This document shows, one piece after another, positions 1 to 7,266 of a DNA stretch of 64,000 bases (the stretch's first letter is position 1; every line of letters begins with the position of its first letter). The stretch is taken from positions 1 to 64,000 of the forward strand of contig JACRIK010000026.1 of assembly GCA_016235865.1 (NCBI GenBank), read 5' to 3'. Origin of the DNA: Planctomycetota bacterium (GTDB taxonomy: Bacteria; Planctomycetota; MHYJ01; JACQXL01). The notes under the pieces were generated by a model. It did no database searches. It was not told the DNA's origin and saw only the letters and a list, made by a program, of their open reading frames with translations. Both the position numbers and the translations under genes were made by a program.

Positions 1-140
1 AAATAACCAGGAAAGTAGTCAGCGGAGAGAGAAAGCTGGCGATTACGACCAACTAAGTGGTTAGGCCGTAAAGTTTCTGTTAGTAAAATCACTGTTTACC
101 GCTTAGTGCGGTTCTGTAAAAGTGTTTTTGGACATGCTCC

Positions 141-331
141 AGACCACATATTTTGTAACCATTGATTTTGTTGGATTATAAGTCATCATGCTCTAAAATT
201 CGGCATTGTCAAAAACAGATTTAACAAGGCCTCATTTCCTATAAGCCCTGCCCTACAAGTCAGCAAAATAGCCATAAAGAAAATATGTGGTCTGTCCCCG
301 TCCCCTATGATTAGGGTTCAAATCAATGGTT
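141..331. repeat. Nested inverted repeats, probable mobile-element remnant
   Basis: Two separate inverted repeats are visible: 141-154 (AGACCACATATTTT) pairs with 280-293, and 157-168 (AACCATTGATTT) pairs with 320-331. The right arm runs into GTCCCCGTCCCC. The GGGGACAGACCAC-type motif resembles repeats I associate with transposase remnants in metagenomic genomes; that link is from memory. The right arm contains the stop codon of the neighbouring lipoprotein gene. Positions 1-140 hold no gene I can support. Confidence 0.5.
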
Positions 332-1195
332 TGTCCCGCTTACATCCGATAGGCCAAGGATATCTTTTACTTCTAGGGGTATTTGCAAATCGACATCCTT
401 ATCGTGGTCGTAAATTGTCATATTAATTTCCATAGTTCTAGACCACTTAGTTGGAGTTCCCTCTTTAGACGGAAATGTAGATTTATGCATGAGTATTCGT
501 TGTATCTTATAAATTTGACAGTCATCTTTGCCGAGCCAGAATTTATATGTTGCCGCGATTAATTTAACTTCAATCTCTTTCCCGGGCGTTTCCGATACTG
601 TTTCCCTTCCAACTATATCAAATACGTCATCCATATTTAAGACATCCTTAAAATTATCTTGGGAAACCACAGCTTTAACAACCCTGCATTCTACCCCGTT
701 AACCGATTCGTTGTCTCTGAATTTGGCATTCTTCAAGAATTCTCCGAGGTCAGCCGTCCGATAAAATGGAGTAAATACATGCTCAATAATACTATTCTTT
801 TCATCTTTATCATCAATTCCTTTTAATCCCTTATCCCATTGTTTTCCGCCGTCCTTTAACGCTATTTTATTGTTCTGACGGTATAGTTCAAATTCGTTGC
901 CAGCTTCTTCAAACTGTGGTATCTCTTTACATTTAAAATAGCAGAAATCTGGGCCTTTCCAGACGCCATTGGCTTTACAATTAGTATACGCATGTGCGTT
1001 ACCACCATAAAGATTAGAACCCAATCCAACATGAATCGGCATATCAAAGCGGTAGGTTTTGAGCTGTTCCAGTTTCTTGCACCCCAAAATAACCGCATCC
1101 TTGGCATTTATGTTATTAGGCACAGTTGCGTTCGGGTTTACGGTGCAACCATATAAAACAAGCACTGTAATTGTCACGGCAATATAATTTCTCAT
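323..1195 (-). CDS. Predicted lipoprotein of unknown function
   Basis: The 290-residue protein begins with a short charged stretch, a hydrophobic segment and a lipobox (LYGC, Cys17), so it should be exported and lipidated. I recognise no catalytic motif. Several cysteines around residues 70-90 could form disulfides. TAGGAG lies just upstream of the ATG and supports the start. The gene is AT-richer than the amino-acid genes that follow, and its stop codon lies inside an inverted repeat, so it may be recently acquired cargo. Function cannot be assigned. Confidence 0.75.
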   Translation of the reverse strand: MRNYIAVTITVLVLYGCTVNPNATVPNNINAKDAVILGCKKLEQLKTYRFDMPIHVGLGSNLYGGNAHAYTNCKANGVWKGPDFCYFKCKEIPQFEEAGNEFELYRQNNKIALKDGGKQWDKGLKGIDDKDEKNSIIEHVFTPFYRTADLGEFLKNAKFRDNESVNGVECRVVKAVVSQDNFKDVLNMDDVFDIVGRETVSETPGKEIEVKLIAATYKFWLGKDDCQIYKIQRILMHKSTFPSKEGTPTKWSRTMEINMTIYDHDKDVDLQIPLEVKDILGLSDVSGTNH

Positions 1196-1350
1196 GAATT
1201 ATCTCCTAAATCAGAGGACACAATGCTTAATGATTCTAGATTTCTTTGCTACGCTTTTGGTTTATTCTACCATTCTTCTATTTATCGGACAAGGATTTAT
1301 CAGCGCATCTTTTTATTGACTTTTGGGATAGGTTTGACATAAAATAGTTA

Positions 1351-1460
1351 ACACGAATAAGACGAATGGAACGAATCTCACGAACCCGAAGGGACCGTGC
1401 ATAGCGAAGAATGCATTAATTTATTCGTGTCATTCGTATTTATTTGTGTGATTCGTGTTC
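1351..1460. repeat. Palindromic intergenic repeat rich in ACGAAT/ATTCGT
   Basis: The left half carries ACACGAATAAGACGAATGG and the right half carries ATTCGTGT, CATTCGTATT and GATTCGTGTTC, so the halves can pair imperfectly. A related copy lies at 41904-42053. The rest of the 1196-1488 gap shows no gene. Confidence 0.55.
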
Positions 1461-1488
1461 GTATTTCTTATAGAAAGTGTAGTGATTT

Positions 1489-2676
1489 ATGAAGTTTGAG
1501 ACCAGGGCCATACATTCAGGCAACAAATCAGATAGCGCGACCGGCGCCATTACCACGCCCATCTACCAGACCTCGACCTTCCAGCAGGAGGCAGTGGGTA
1601 AGCACAAGGGGTTTGTCTATACGCGGACCGATAATCCGACCCGGCACGCCCTGGAGGATAATCTGGCCGCCTTGGAGAACGCCAAATACGGACTGTGTTT
1701 TGCCAGCGGGCTGGCCGCGGTCAATACCGTGATGAACCTGCTTAAGAGCGGCGACCACGTGGTCTCAGCCAATGATATTTACGGCGGGACCTACCGCATC
1801 TTTACCAAACTATTTACTAAATACGGAATGACCTTTGATTTGGTTGATGCTACTAATCTGGATAATGTCAGGCGGGTAATCAGGCCTAATACCAAGGTGC
1901 TCTGGCTGGAGACGCCCTCCAATCCCTTGCTCAAGATTACGGACCTGAAAGCCGCGATTGCACTGGCTCACAAGCACAGGATTCTGACCGTGGTGGATAA
2001 CACCTTTGCCACGCCGTATCTCCAGCAGCCCTTTGATTTCGGCGCTGATATCGTGCTCCACAGCACCACCAAGTATCTGGGCGGACATTCGGACATCCTG
2101 GGCGGCGCGCTTATTACCAATAATAAAGATTTATACGAACGGCTGAAATTCTTCCAGAATGCGGTCGGCGCGGTGCCCGGACCATTTGACTGCTTCCTGA
2201 CCCTGAGAGGCACTAAGACCCTGGCCTTGCGGATGGAGCGGCATTGCTCCAATGCCATGGCCATTGCCAGATTCCTGAGCCGGCATCCCAAGGTCAAGAA
2301 GGTGTTTTATCCGGGATTGCCGAATCATCCGGGCCATAAGATTGCCAAAAAGCAGATGACCCTGTCTGCGCCAAGCGGAGCGCGGCAGGCAGGCGGTTTC
2401 GGCGGGATGGTCTCGTTTGAGGTCAAGGGTAAGACCAACAGATTCGCTGCGCTCACTGCAAGGAAGATAGCCGCCTCGGCCAAACTATTCGCATTGGCCG
2501 AGAGTCTGGGCTGCGTGCGTTCCCTGATAAACCATCCGCCTTCCATGACCCACGCCTCGGTCGAGCCCGAGGTTAGGAAGAAGATAGGTATCAATGATAA
2601 TCTGATTCGCCTGTCCGTGGGTATAGAAAATGTCCAGGATTTGATAGAGGATTTGAAGAGGGCACTTAGGAAATGA
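1489..2676 (+). CDS. metB: Cystathionine gamma-synthase/lyase family PLP enzyme
   Basis: This 395-residue protein belongs to the Cys/Met-metabolism fold-type I PLP enzymes. The Schiff-base lysine is K195 in STTKYLGGHSD, the YTRTDNPT phosphate-binding motif is near residue 45, and SNPLL is near 144. The likely role is joining activated homoserine with cysteine to make cystathionine for methionine. The homoserine dehydrogenase gene 92 bp downstream supports a biosynthetic role. Cystathionine gamma- or beta-lyase activity cannot be excluded from sequence alone. The upstream Shine-Dalgarno signal is weak. Confidence 0.88.
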   Translation: MKFETRAIHSGNKSDSATGAITTPIYQTSTFQQEAVGKHKGFVYTRTDNPTRHALEDNLAALENAKYGLCFASGLAAVNTVMNLLKSGDHVVSANDIYGGTYRIFTKLFTKYGMTFDLVDATNLDNVRRVIRPNTKVLWLETPSNPLLKITDLKAAIALAHKHRILTVVDNTFATPYLQQPFDFGADIVLHSTTKYLGGHSDILGGALITNNKDLYERLKFFQNAVGAVPGPFDCFLTLRGTKTLALRMERHCSNAMAIARFLSRHPKVKKVFYPGLPNHPGHKIAKKQMTLSAPSGARQAGGFGGMVSFEVKGKTNRFAALTARKIAASAKLFALAESLGCVRSLINHPPSMTHASVEPEVRKKIGINDNLIRLSVGIENVQDLIEDLKRALRK

Positions 2677-2758
2677 CGAATGTCTAATGGCGAATGACGA
2701 ATTTAGTATTTGGGATTTAAGCATTTTTTCGTCATTAGGATTTCGGCATTAGTCATTA
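2672..2758. repeat. Imperfect inverted repeat between metB and hom
   Basis: The left arm (AATGACGAATGTCTAATGG onward) pairs imperfectly with the right arm, which ends in GGCATTAGTCATT. It begins at the metB stop codon and fills almost the whole spacer up to the ribosome binding site of hom. It may act as an attenuator or terminator, or it may simply be an inserted repeat. Confidence 0.45.
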
Positions 2759-2768
2759 AGAGGTAATT

Positions 2769-4061
2769 ATGAGCAAACAGATTAACATCGGCTTACTCGG
2801 TTGCGGACAGGTCGGGACCGGACTGGTTAAACTCCTTAACCAACAGTCGGACTTTATCCGCAGACGCACCGGTCTGGACCTGGTCATTAGTCACACTTTA
2901 GTGCGCAACACCGGCCGTAAGCGTGCGGTCAAGGCGCCGAATCTGACCACGGACATCAACCGGATTCTGCAGGATGATAGCATTGATATTGTGGTGGAAC
3001 TATTAGGCGGCCTGGAGCCGTCCCGGACTTACATCCTCAAGGCGTTGCGGGCCGGTAAGAACGTGGTCACGGCCAACAAGGCTGTTCTGGCGCATCATGG
3101 CCGGGAAATATTCGAGACGGCCCGGATGGTGAACTGTGAGGTTTATTACGAGGCCGCGGTCTGCGCCGGAATCCCCGTGATTCGTTCCATTAAAGAAGGT
3201 CTGCTGGCAAATCACATCAATCTCCTGATGGGGATTCTTAACGGCACGACTAATTATATGCTGACCCGGATGAGAGAGGATAAACTCTCGCTGGTTGATG
3301 CATTGAAACAGGCCCAGGCGCTCGGATTTGCCGAGCCGGACCCGACCATGGATGTCCAGGGACTTGATACCGCCCATAAACTGGCGATTCTGGCCGCGCT
3401 CTCATTCGGAATCAAGGTCAAGCCCAAGGATATCTATACCGAAGGTATTATGGGTATTGACCTTGAGGATATCAAGAACGCCGAGGAATTCGGCTATGTC
3501 ATAAAGTTGCTGGCTATAGCCCGTGAGGTTGAGGGGAATCGGGTGGAGTTAAAGGTCCATCCGGCCATGCTGCCCAAGGTCCATCCGCTGGCCTCGGTGC
3601 GCAACGAGTTTAATGCGCTCTATCTGAATGGTAGCGCGGTAGGGGATATGATGTTCTACGGCAAGGGCGCCGGGCCTCTGCCGACCGCCAGCGCTATACT
3701 GGCTGATATTATTGAACTGGGCAACCAGCCCCAGACACCGTCTGAAGCGCCGGATATCAGCACCTATAATTGGGGCAATAAGAAGATTGTGCCGATTGAC
3801 CAGACGGTCTCGGAGCACTACATCAGATTCCCGATTGCCGACAAGTCCGGCGTGATTGGCAAGATTGCCACTGTCCTGGGCCGGAATGATATCAGCATCT
3901 ACGGCGCCACGGCCTCGCTCATGCCGGTAAAGAAGGCGTTGGGTAATGTCCGGGTAGTGACCAAGAAGGTCAGGGAATCTCAAATCCAGAAAGCGCTGGC
4001 CGAGGTGAACAAACTCTCCATTATGCGCGGCAAGGCAGTGGTGGTCAGGATAGTGACGTAA
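2769..4061 (+). CDS. hom: Homoserine dehydrogenase with C-terminal ACT domain
   Basis: The enzyme reduces aspartate semialdehyde to homoserine, the branch point for threonine and methionine. The 430 residues are full length for the monofunctional ACT-containing form. A Rossmann motif GLLGCGQVGTG lies at residues 9-19, the family motif GILNGTTNYML is near residue 155, and an ACT regulatory domain fills about residues 350-430, suggesting threonine feedback. AAGAGG upstream supports the ATG. It follows metB on the same strand and converges with lysA, so three aspartate-family genes are grouped. Confidence 0.95.
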   Translation: MSKQINIGLLGCGQVGTGLVKLLNQQSDFIRRRTGLDLVISHTLVRNTGRKRAVKAPNLTTDINRILQDDSIDIVVELLGGLEPSRTYILKALRAGKNVVTANKAVLAHHGREIFETARMVNCEVYYEAAVCAGIPVIRSIKEGLLANHINLLMGILNGTTNYMLTRMREDKLSLVDALKQAQALGFAEPDPTMDVQGLDTAHKLAILAALSFGIKVKPKDIYTEGIMGIDLEDIKNAEEFGYVIKLLAIAREVEGNRVELKVHPAMLPKVHPLASVRNEFNALYLNGSAVGDMMFYGKGAGPLPTASAILADIIELGNQPQTPSEAPDISTYNWGNKKIVPIDQTVSEHYIRFPIADKSGVIGKIATVLGRNDISIYGATASLMPVKKALGNVRVVTKKVRESQIQKALAEVNKLSIMRGKAVVVRIVT

Positions 4062-4092
4062 GAGGCCCATTTTGTCATCCCCCGCCCCGTTT

Positions 4093-4162
4093 GTCATTCC
4101 GTGCTTGACACGGAATCCAGTGGCCTCCAAGATGTCTGGATTCCCGCCTGCGCGGGAATGAC
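4093..4162. repeat. Paired-hairpin repeat, family A, copy 1
   Basis: The element opens with GTCATTCC and closes with GGAATGAC. Each half folds into its own hairpin (GTCATTCC...GGAATCCA and TGGATTCC...GGAATGAC). It sits between the convergent hom and lysA genes and could terminate transcription from both sides. Other copies: 21496-21565, 22651-22708, 33014-33078. Confidence 0.85.
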
Positions 4163-4178
4163 AGGATGGAGGATAGTT

Positions 4179-5390
4179 CTATTTCACTCCCGGCAAATCA
4201 TTGAAACCCTCCCGGCGTCTGATGAGTCGGGCTTTGTTCCCTTTGACCATTACTTCAGCCGGTTTCGGCCGCATATTATACTGCATAGCCATTGAATAGC
4301 CATATGCGCCGGCATTCTTTATTGCCGCGATATCGCCTTCCTGGAATTTGGTGATTTCACGGCCGTGCGTGAACATATCGCCGCTCTCGCAGAGATTGCC
4401 GCAGACCGCCACGAATTGTTTGGGGCCTTTCAATCGGCTGGCGTTGACTATTTCGTGGTAGGCATTATAGAATGCATGGCGGATGAGATGGTTGAATCCG
4501 GAATCCGTTCCGACAAAGGTATGCTCCGGCGTCTCCTTGATATCGGTTACCGTGGTCAGGAGCGTGCCGGCCTCACAGACCGGATAGCGGCCGGGTTCAA
4601 GCATCAGTTGCAGTGGCTGGCCGTAATGGCGGCAGAAGGCGTTGAACCGCTCCGAGACCATCCGGCCGAATTTCCTGATGTCCAGGTTCTTCTGCCCGGG
4701 GCTGTAGGCCACGCCCAGGCCGCCGCCCAGATTGATGAATTCCAGTCCCTTAAAGTTGATGGCAATCTTAAGCATTATTTCCATGGCCGTGATAAAGGTC
4801 TCGGTCTCCAGGATGCCCGAGCCGATATGGTGGTGCAGTCCGATGATTTTCATCCGGTATTTGGCGGCAATCCTGAGCGCCTGGTCCAACTGGTAAACCC
4901 AGATGCCGAATTTGGAATCCGGTCCGCCGGTAATCACGTGCTCATGGTGGCCCTCGCCCACGTCCGGGTTGATGCGCAGGGACACGTCCAGCCCGGACCT
5001 GATTTTTCCGACCTTTTCCAGCTGGGAAAGCGAGTCAGCGCTGATATGCACGCCCTGTTTGACCACATAGGCCAGTTCGTCGGTCCGGCAGTTATTGCCG
5101 GTGAAGGATATCTCGTGCGGCCTGAAGCCGTTGCGCAGGGCGCAGTATATCTCGCCGGGCGAGACCGCGTCTATGCCGAATCCCTCCTGGCGCAGGATTT
5201 TCATAATGGCCGGATTGGTATTGGACTTGCAGGAATAGAGGAGTTTGGTGTTGGGATAAGTAATGGCCTGGCGCAGGGACCCGGCCCGTTGGCGGATGAT
5301 ATTCTCGTCATAGACGAATAGGGGGGTGCCGAAGCGCCTGGCTAAGTTGACGGCCGATAGTTTCCCGATGAGTAGTTGGTTGTTTGGCAT
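4179..5390 (-). CDS. lysA: Diaminopimelate decarboxylase
   Basis: This 403-residue enzyme removes CO2 from meso-diaminopimelate to give lysine. It is a fold-type III PLP enzyme: the PLP lysine is K55 (LLYSCKSN), HHHIGSG is near residue 190, the glycine-rich phosphate loop FINLGGGLG is near 220, and the CESGD substrate motif is near 335. A tyrosine of the GYSMAMQYN segment near the C-terminus fits the usual active site. The gene converges with hom across a family A repeat. The upstream Shine-Dalgarno signal is weak. Confidence 0.93.
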   Translation of the reverse strand: MPNNQLLIGKLSAVNLARRFGTPLFVYDENIIRQRAGSLRQAITYPNTKLLYSCKSNTNPAIMKILRQEGFGIDAVSPGEIYCALRNGFRPHEISFTGNNCRTDELAYVVKQGVHISADSLSQLEKVGKIRSGLDVSLRINPDVGEGHHEHVITGGPDSKFGIWVYQLDQALRIAAKYRMKIIGLHHHIGSGILETETFITAMEIMLKIAINFKGLEFINLGGGLGVAYSPGQKNLDIRKFGRMVSERFNAFCRHYGQPLQLMLEPGRYPVCEAGTLLTTVTDIKETPEHTFVGTDSGFNHLIRHAFYNAYHEIVNASRLKGPKQFVAVCGNLCESGDMFTHGREITKFQEGDIAAIKNAGAYGYSMAMQYNMRPKPAEVMVKGNKARLIRRREGFNDLPGVK

Positions 5391-5416
5391 AAATTTATTC
5401 TTTCTTCAATGTTGTA

Positions 5417-5478
5417 TATCCCGGCAAATACTGCCGGGATAAGAAACTGTAATTCACTTCGTTCATAACAGTTTCTAA
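5417..5478. repeat. Hairpin repeat, family D, copy abutting tRNA-Arg
   Basis: TATCCCGGC...GCCGGGATA forms one hairpin, followed by AAGAAACTGT...ACAGTTTCT forming a second. It touches the 3' end of the tRNA-Arg gene and may end its transcript. The same AAGAAACTGT/ACAGTTTCT pair occurs in the element at 6035-6099. Confidence 0.7.
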
Positions 5479-5552
5479 TACGCCCGAGTGGATTCGAACC
5501 ACTGGCCTGCGGTTTAGGAAACCGCCGCTCTATCCAACTGAGCTACGGGCGC
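5479..5552 (-). tRNA. tRNA-Arg (anticodon CCU)
   Basis: The minus strand folds as a complete 74-nt cloverleaf: acceptor GCGCCCG/CGGGCGT (first pair G-U), D arm TAGCTCAGTTGGATAGAG, anticodon arm GCGGT-TTCCTAA-ACCGC with anticodon CCU, and T arm AGTGG-TTCGAAT-CCACT. The discriminator is A and no CCA is encoded. The last codons of the upstream GIY-YIG gene overlap the tRNA 5' end. Its 5' half is present again, broken, at 5878-5905 and 6021-6113. Confidence 0.95.
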
Positions 5553-5556
5553 GTTG
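5526..5556 (-). repeat. 31-bp direct repeat, copy in tRNA-Arg
   Basis: This 31-bp stretch is the 5' half of tRNA-Arg plus four bases. It is repeated exactly and in the same orientation at 5879-5909, so the two copies bracket the GIY-YIG gene. The stop codon of that gene is the TAG of the tRNA sequence CCCGTAGCTC. Confidence 0.9.
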
Positions 5557-5839
5557 GCTTAACCTTAATACATCCTTCAGTAATAATTTGCTCGATAATC
5601 TTACGGCTTTTAAGCGGTTTTAACTTATATTCTATTTGTTTGGCTTCCTTAATAGTTTCATATTTCTGATAGAACGCTATAGTTAAAGGCCTGATATTAC
5701 GCGTTGCCTTTACAAAGCCGTTATTGTGTCTTTCTAACCTCTTTTCTAAATCCTGGGTGCTTCCGATATAATAAGTTCCGTTACGGTTGCTTTTTAGTAT
5801 ATAAACATAACCGTAACATTGTTTTGCCATTAAGTTCAT
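5543..5839 (-). CDS. Small GIY-YIG family nuclease
   Basis: The 98-residue protein is a stand-alone GIY-YIG domain: YGYVYILKS at residues 9-17, YYIG at 23-26, the conserved Arg in LEKRLERH near residue 34, and a Glu near 66-70. It should cut DNA, although many such small proteins are uncharacterised. ATG codons at 5839 or 5830 are possible starts and neither has a good Shine-Dalgarno. The gene lies between two exact 31-bp copies of the tRNA-Arg 5' half, and its final residues and stop are read from tRNA sequence. This looks like a mobile or homing-type insertion. Confidence 0.88.
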   Translation of the reverse strand: MNLMAKQCYGYVYILKSNRNGTYYIGSTQDLEKRLERHNNGFVKATRNIRPLTIAFYQKYETIKEAKQIEYKLKPLKSRKIIEQIITEGCIKVKPTRP

Positions 5840-5877
5840 TCAGTATAAACTTGCGGCCTCCCCGATGTAACATCGGG

Positions 5878-5909
5878 GCGCTCTATCCAACTGAGCTACG
5901 GGCGCGTTG
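5878..5909 (-). pseudogene. tRNA-Arg 5' fragment, copy 2
   Basis: It matches the tRNA-Arg acceptor and D-arm half and the following GTTG. On the minus strand the sequence then changes to CCCCGATGTTACATCGGGG, an 8-bp hairpin with a 3-nt loop, where the anticodon arm should be. There is no 3' half, so it cannot be a functional tRNA. It lies about 40 bp upstream of the GIY-YIG start codon. Confidence 0.85.
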
Positions 5910-5953
5910 CTCGCTGTTAGCTCCCCGATTACCATCAGGGGCGTTACTGCGAG

Positions 5954-5980
5954 TTATCCCGGCAGTATTTGTCGGGATAA
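5954..5980. repeat. Hairpin repeat, family D
   Basis: TTATCCCGGCAG...GTCGGGATAA forms a hairpin between the second and third tRNA fragments. It is the same TATCCCG.../...CGGGATA module that abuts the intact tRNA at 5417. Confidence 0.6.
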
Positions 5981-6020
5981 GTAATTTATACTTTCCTAAT
6001 TGACCGTTAAGCAGGTCGGG

Positions 6021-6113
6021 GCGCTCTATCCAACCCCCGACGTTACGTCGGGATAAGAAACTGTAACGTGGCGCCTTTGTCGCCACTAACAGTTTCTAAT
6101 GAGCTACGGGCGC
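6021..6113 (-). pseudogene. tRNA-Arg 5' fragment, copy 3, split by a 65-bp insertion
   Basis: GCGCTCTATCCAAC (6021-6034) and TGAGCTACGGGCGC (6100-6113) together rebuild the 28-base tRNA-Arg 5' half. A hairpin element at 6035-6099 separates them inside the D arm. No anticodon or 3' half follows. Confidence 0.85.
6035..6099. repeat. 65-bp hairpin element inserted in a tRNA fragment
   Basis: CCCCGACGTTACGTCGGG and AAGAAACTGT...ACAGTTTCT form two hairpins, with a third in the middle (GTGGCGCCTTTGTCGCCAC). Removing it restores the tRNA 5' half exactly, so its ends are precisely defined. It is a relative of the element at 5417-5478. Confidence 0.8.
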
Positions 6114-6127
6114 AGGGAAAATTATAA

Positions 6128-6217
6128 ACAACTGGATTAACAACCCCCTTTTATTCCCCCTTTGTTAAGGGGGACTGAGGGGGGTGTTACTCCGCTAAAT
6201 CAGTTTAATCCTGTTGT
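6128..6217. repeat. Palindromic repeat, family B (CCCCCTTTGTTAAGGGGG)
   Basis: A CCCCCTTTGTTAAGGGGG core hairpin lies within longer inverted flanks: AACAACTGGATTAACAACC on the left, and GTGTTACTCCGCTAAAT followed by ATCCTGTTGT on the right. Other family B copies: 37211-37297, 38555-38760, 39163-39281, 40191-40297, 47009-47116, 57245-57292. Confidence 0.85.
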
Positions 6218-6274
6218 CTATTTTCCTTGACGTGCCATCTTATATAAATTACCTTATTAGTTCAACAATTTACT

Positions 6275-7201
6275 ATGCAGATTAGATATATGAAGTTTCC
6301 GTTGATTCTGGTAACTCTCATATGGGCCGCCGTATTTATCGTTCCGCTTCGGGCCGAGGTCCAGGGCAGTATTTCATCCTATGTCTGGTCCAATGAGGGC
6401 GAATTCAATATGGGCGGCAGCCATCCCTCGGTTCAGAACCAATGGGATATCAAGCATCCGACCGATTCCATGATGCTGGGGGGCAATGCCTATCTTTTTG
6501 AACTGAAATACGACCAGATACTTTCGTTTGACCTGAACTATAACACCGGCGCCATCAACGACCAGCGACGGTCGTTCATCGTGCATGATAGTAACGGGTA
6601 TCTGACCGATCTGAGTTATGCGGATGTGGCCGGCCGGAGCCGGCTGACCAGTACCGGATTATTCTACCGCCTGATGGGGCAGGATGAATTGGCCATCTCT
6701 CGGCTGGATGTCGGCGCCGGCTATGTCGGCTACATTAATTCTGTTGGCTATAATAATGCCAGCGTTGTCCTGGACAGCGCCAATCCGGCCAATAATAACC
6801 AGACCTTTAATGAACGCTGGGAGGAATACGATATCTATTATCATGGAGTCGATGCCAGAATCAAGGGGGAGCTTTATCTGACCCCGGATATATCCGTCAA
6901 TGCCACGGTCGGCTATGCGCCCAAGTTATCAGCCCGGTATAAATACACCAAATTCACGGACCGTATCGCTTCGCAACAGCAGAAACAGACCATCAAGGCG
7001 GAAGGCTACGGCTGGCATTATGAAGCGGCCCTTAATTATCATTTGACCGAGCATTTCACCGTCATGGCCGGGTATAAATACGTATTGCTTAATGCAGAGG
7101 GTAAGAGTGACGACAATTTTTATCCGTTCTGGAGCGGCGCCGAGCATAACCTCAAGAACGAGATGGGCGGGTACATCTTTGGTGTTACCTACCATTTTTA
7201 G
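6275..7201 (+). CDS. Predicted outer-membrane beta-barrel protein
   Basis: The 308-residue protein has an N-terminal signal peptide (hydrophobic segment, probable cleavage after LRA near residue 27) and alternating polar/aromatic strands through its length. It ends in GVTYHF; a terminal Phe is typical of proteins inserted by the BAM complex. Paired YKYTKF and GYKYVLLN strands near the C-terminus fit a small barrel. No substrate can be inferred. Neither the ATG at 6275 nor that at 6290 has a clear ribosome binding site. It stands alone, ahead of the convergent glnA. Confidence 0.7.
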   Translation: MQIRYMKFPLILVTLIWAAVFIVPLRAEVQGSISSYVWSNEGEFNMGGSHPSVQNQWDIKHPTDSMMLGGNAYLFELKYDQILSFDLNYNTGAINDQRRSFIVHDSNGYLTDLSYADVAGRSRLTSTGLFYRLMGQDELAISRLDVGAGYVGYINSVGYNNASVVLDSANPANNNQTFNERWEEYDIYYHGVDARIKGELYLTPDISVNATVGYAPKLSARYKYTKFTDRIASQQQKQTIKAEGYGWHYEAALNYHLTEHFTVMAGYKYVLLNAEGKSDDNFYPFWSGAEHNLKNEMGGYIFGVTYHF

Positions 7202-7266
7202 AGTCAGTAGGAACCAAGTGACGTACTGTCTCTTATCCCGCACATAGAGTATGTATGGGGTTAATC

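Noticed and set aside
1196-1488. Methionine-related riboswitch upstream of metB
   Set aside because: The gap holds an ACGAAT/ATTCGT palindrome; I could not trace a SAM riboswitch core.
4365-5321. 318-codon plus-strand frame
   Set aside because: It is antisense to lysA, whose catalytic motifs are intact; no family features.
5878-6113. Additional functional tRNA genes
   Set aside because: Only the 5' half is present, without anticodon arm or T arm; one copy is split by an insertion.
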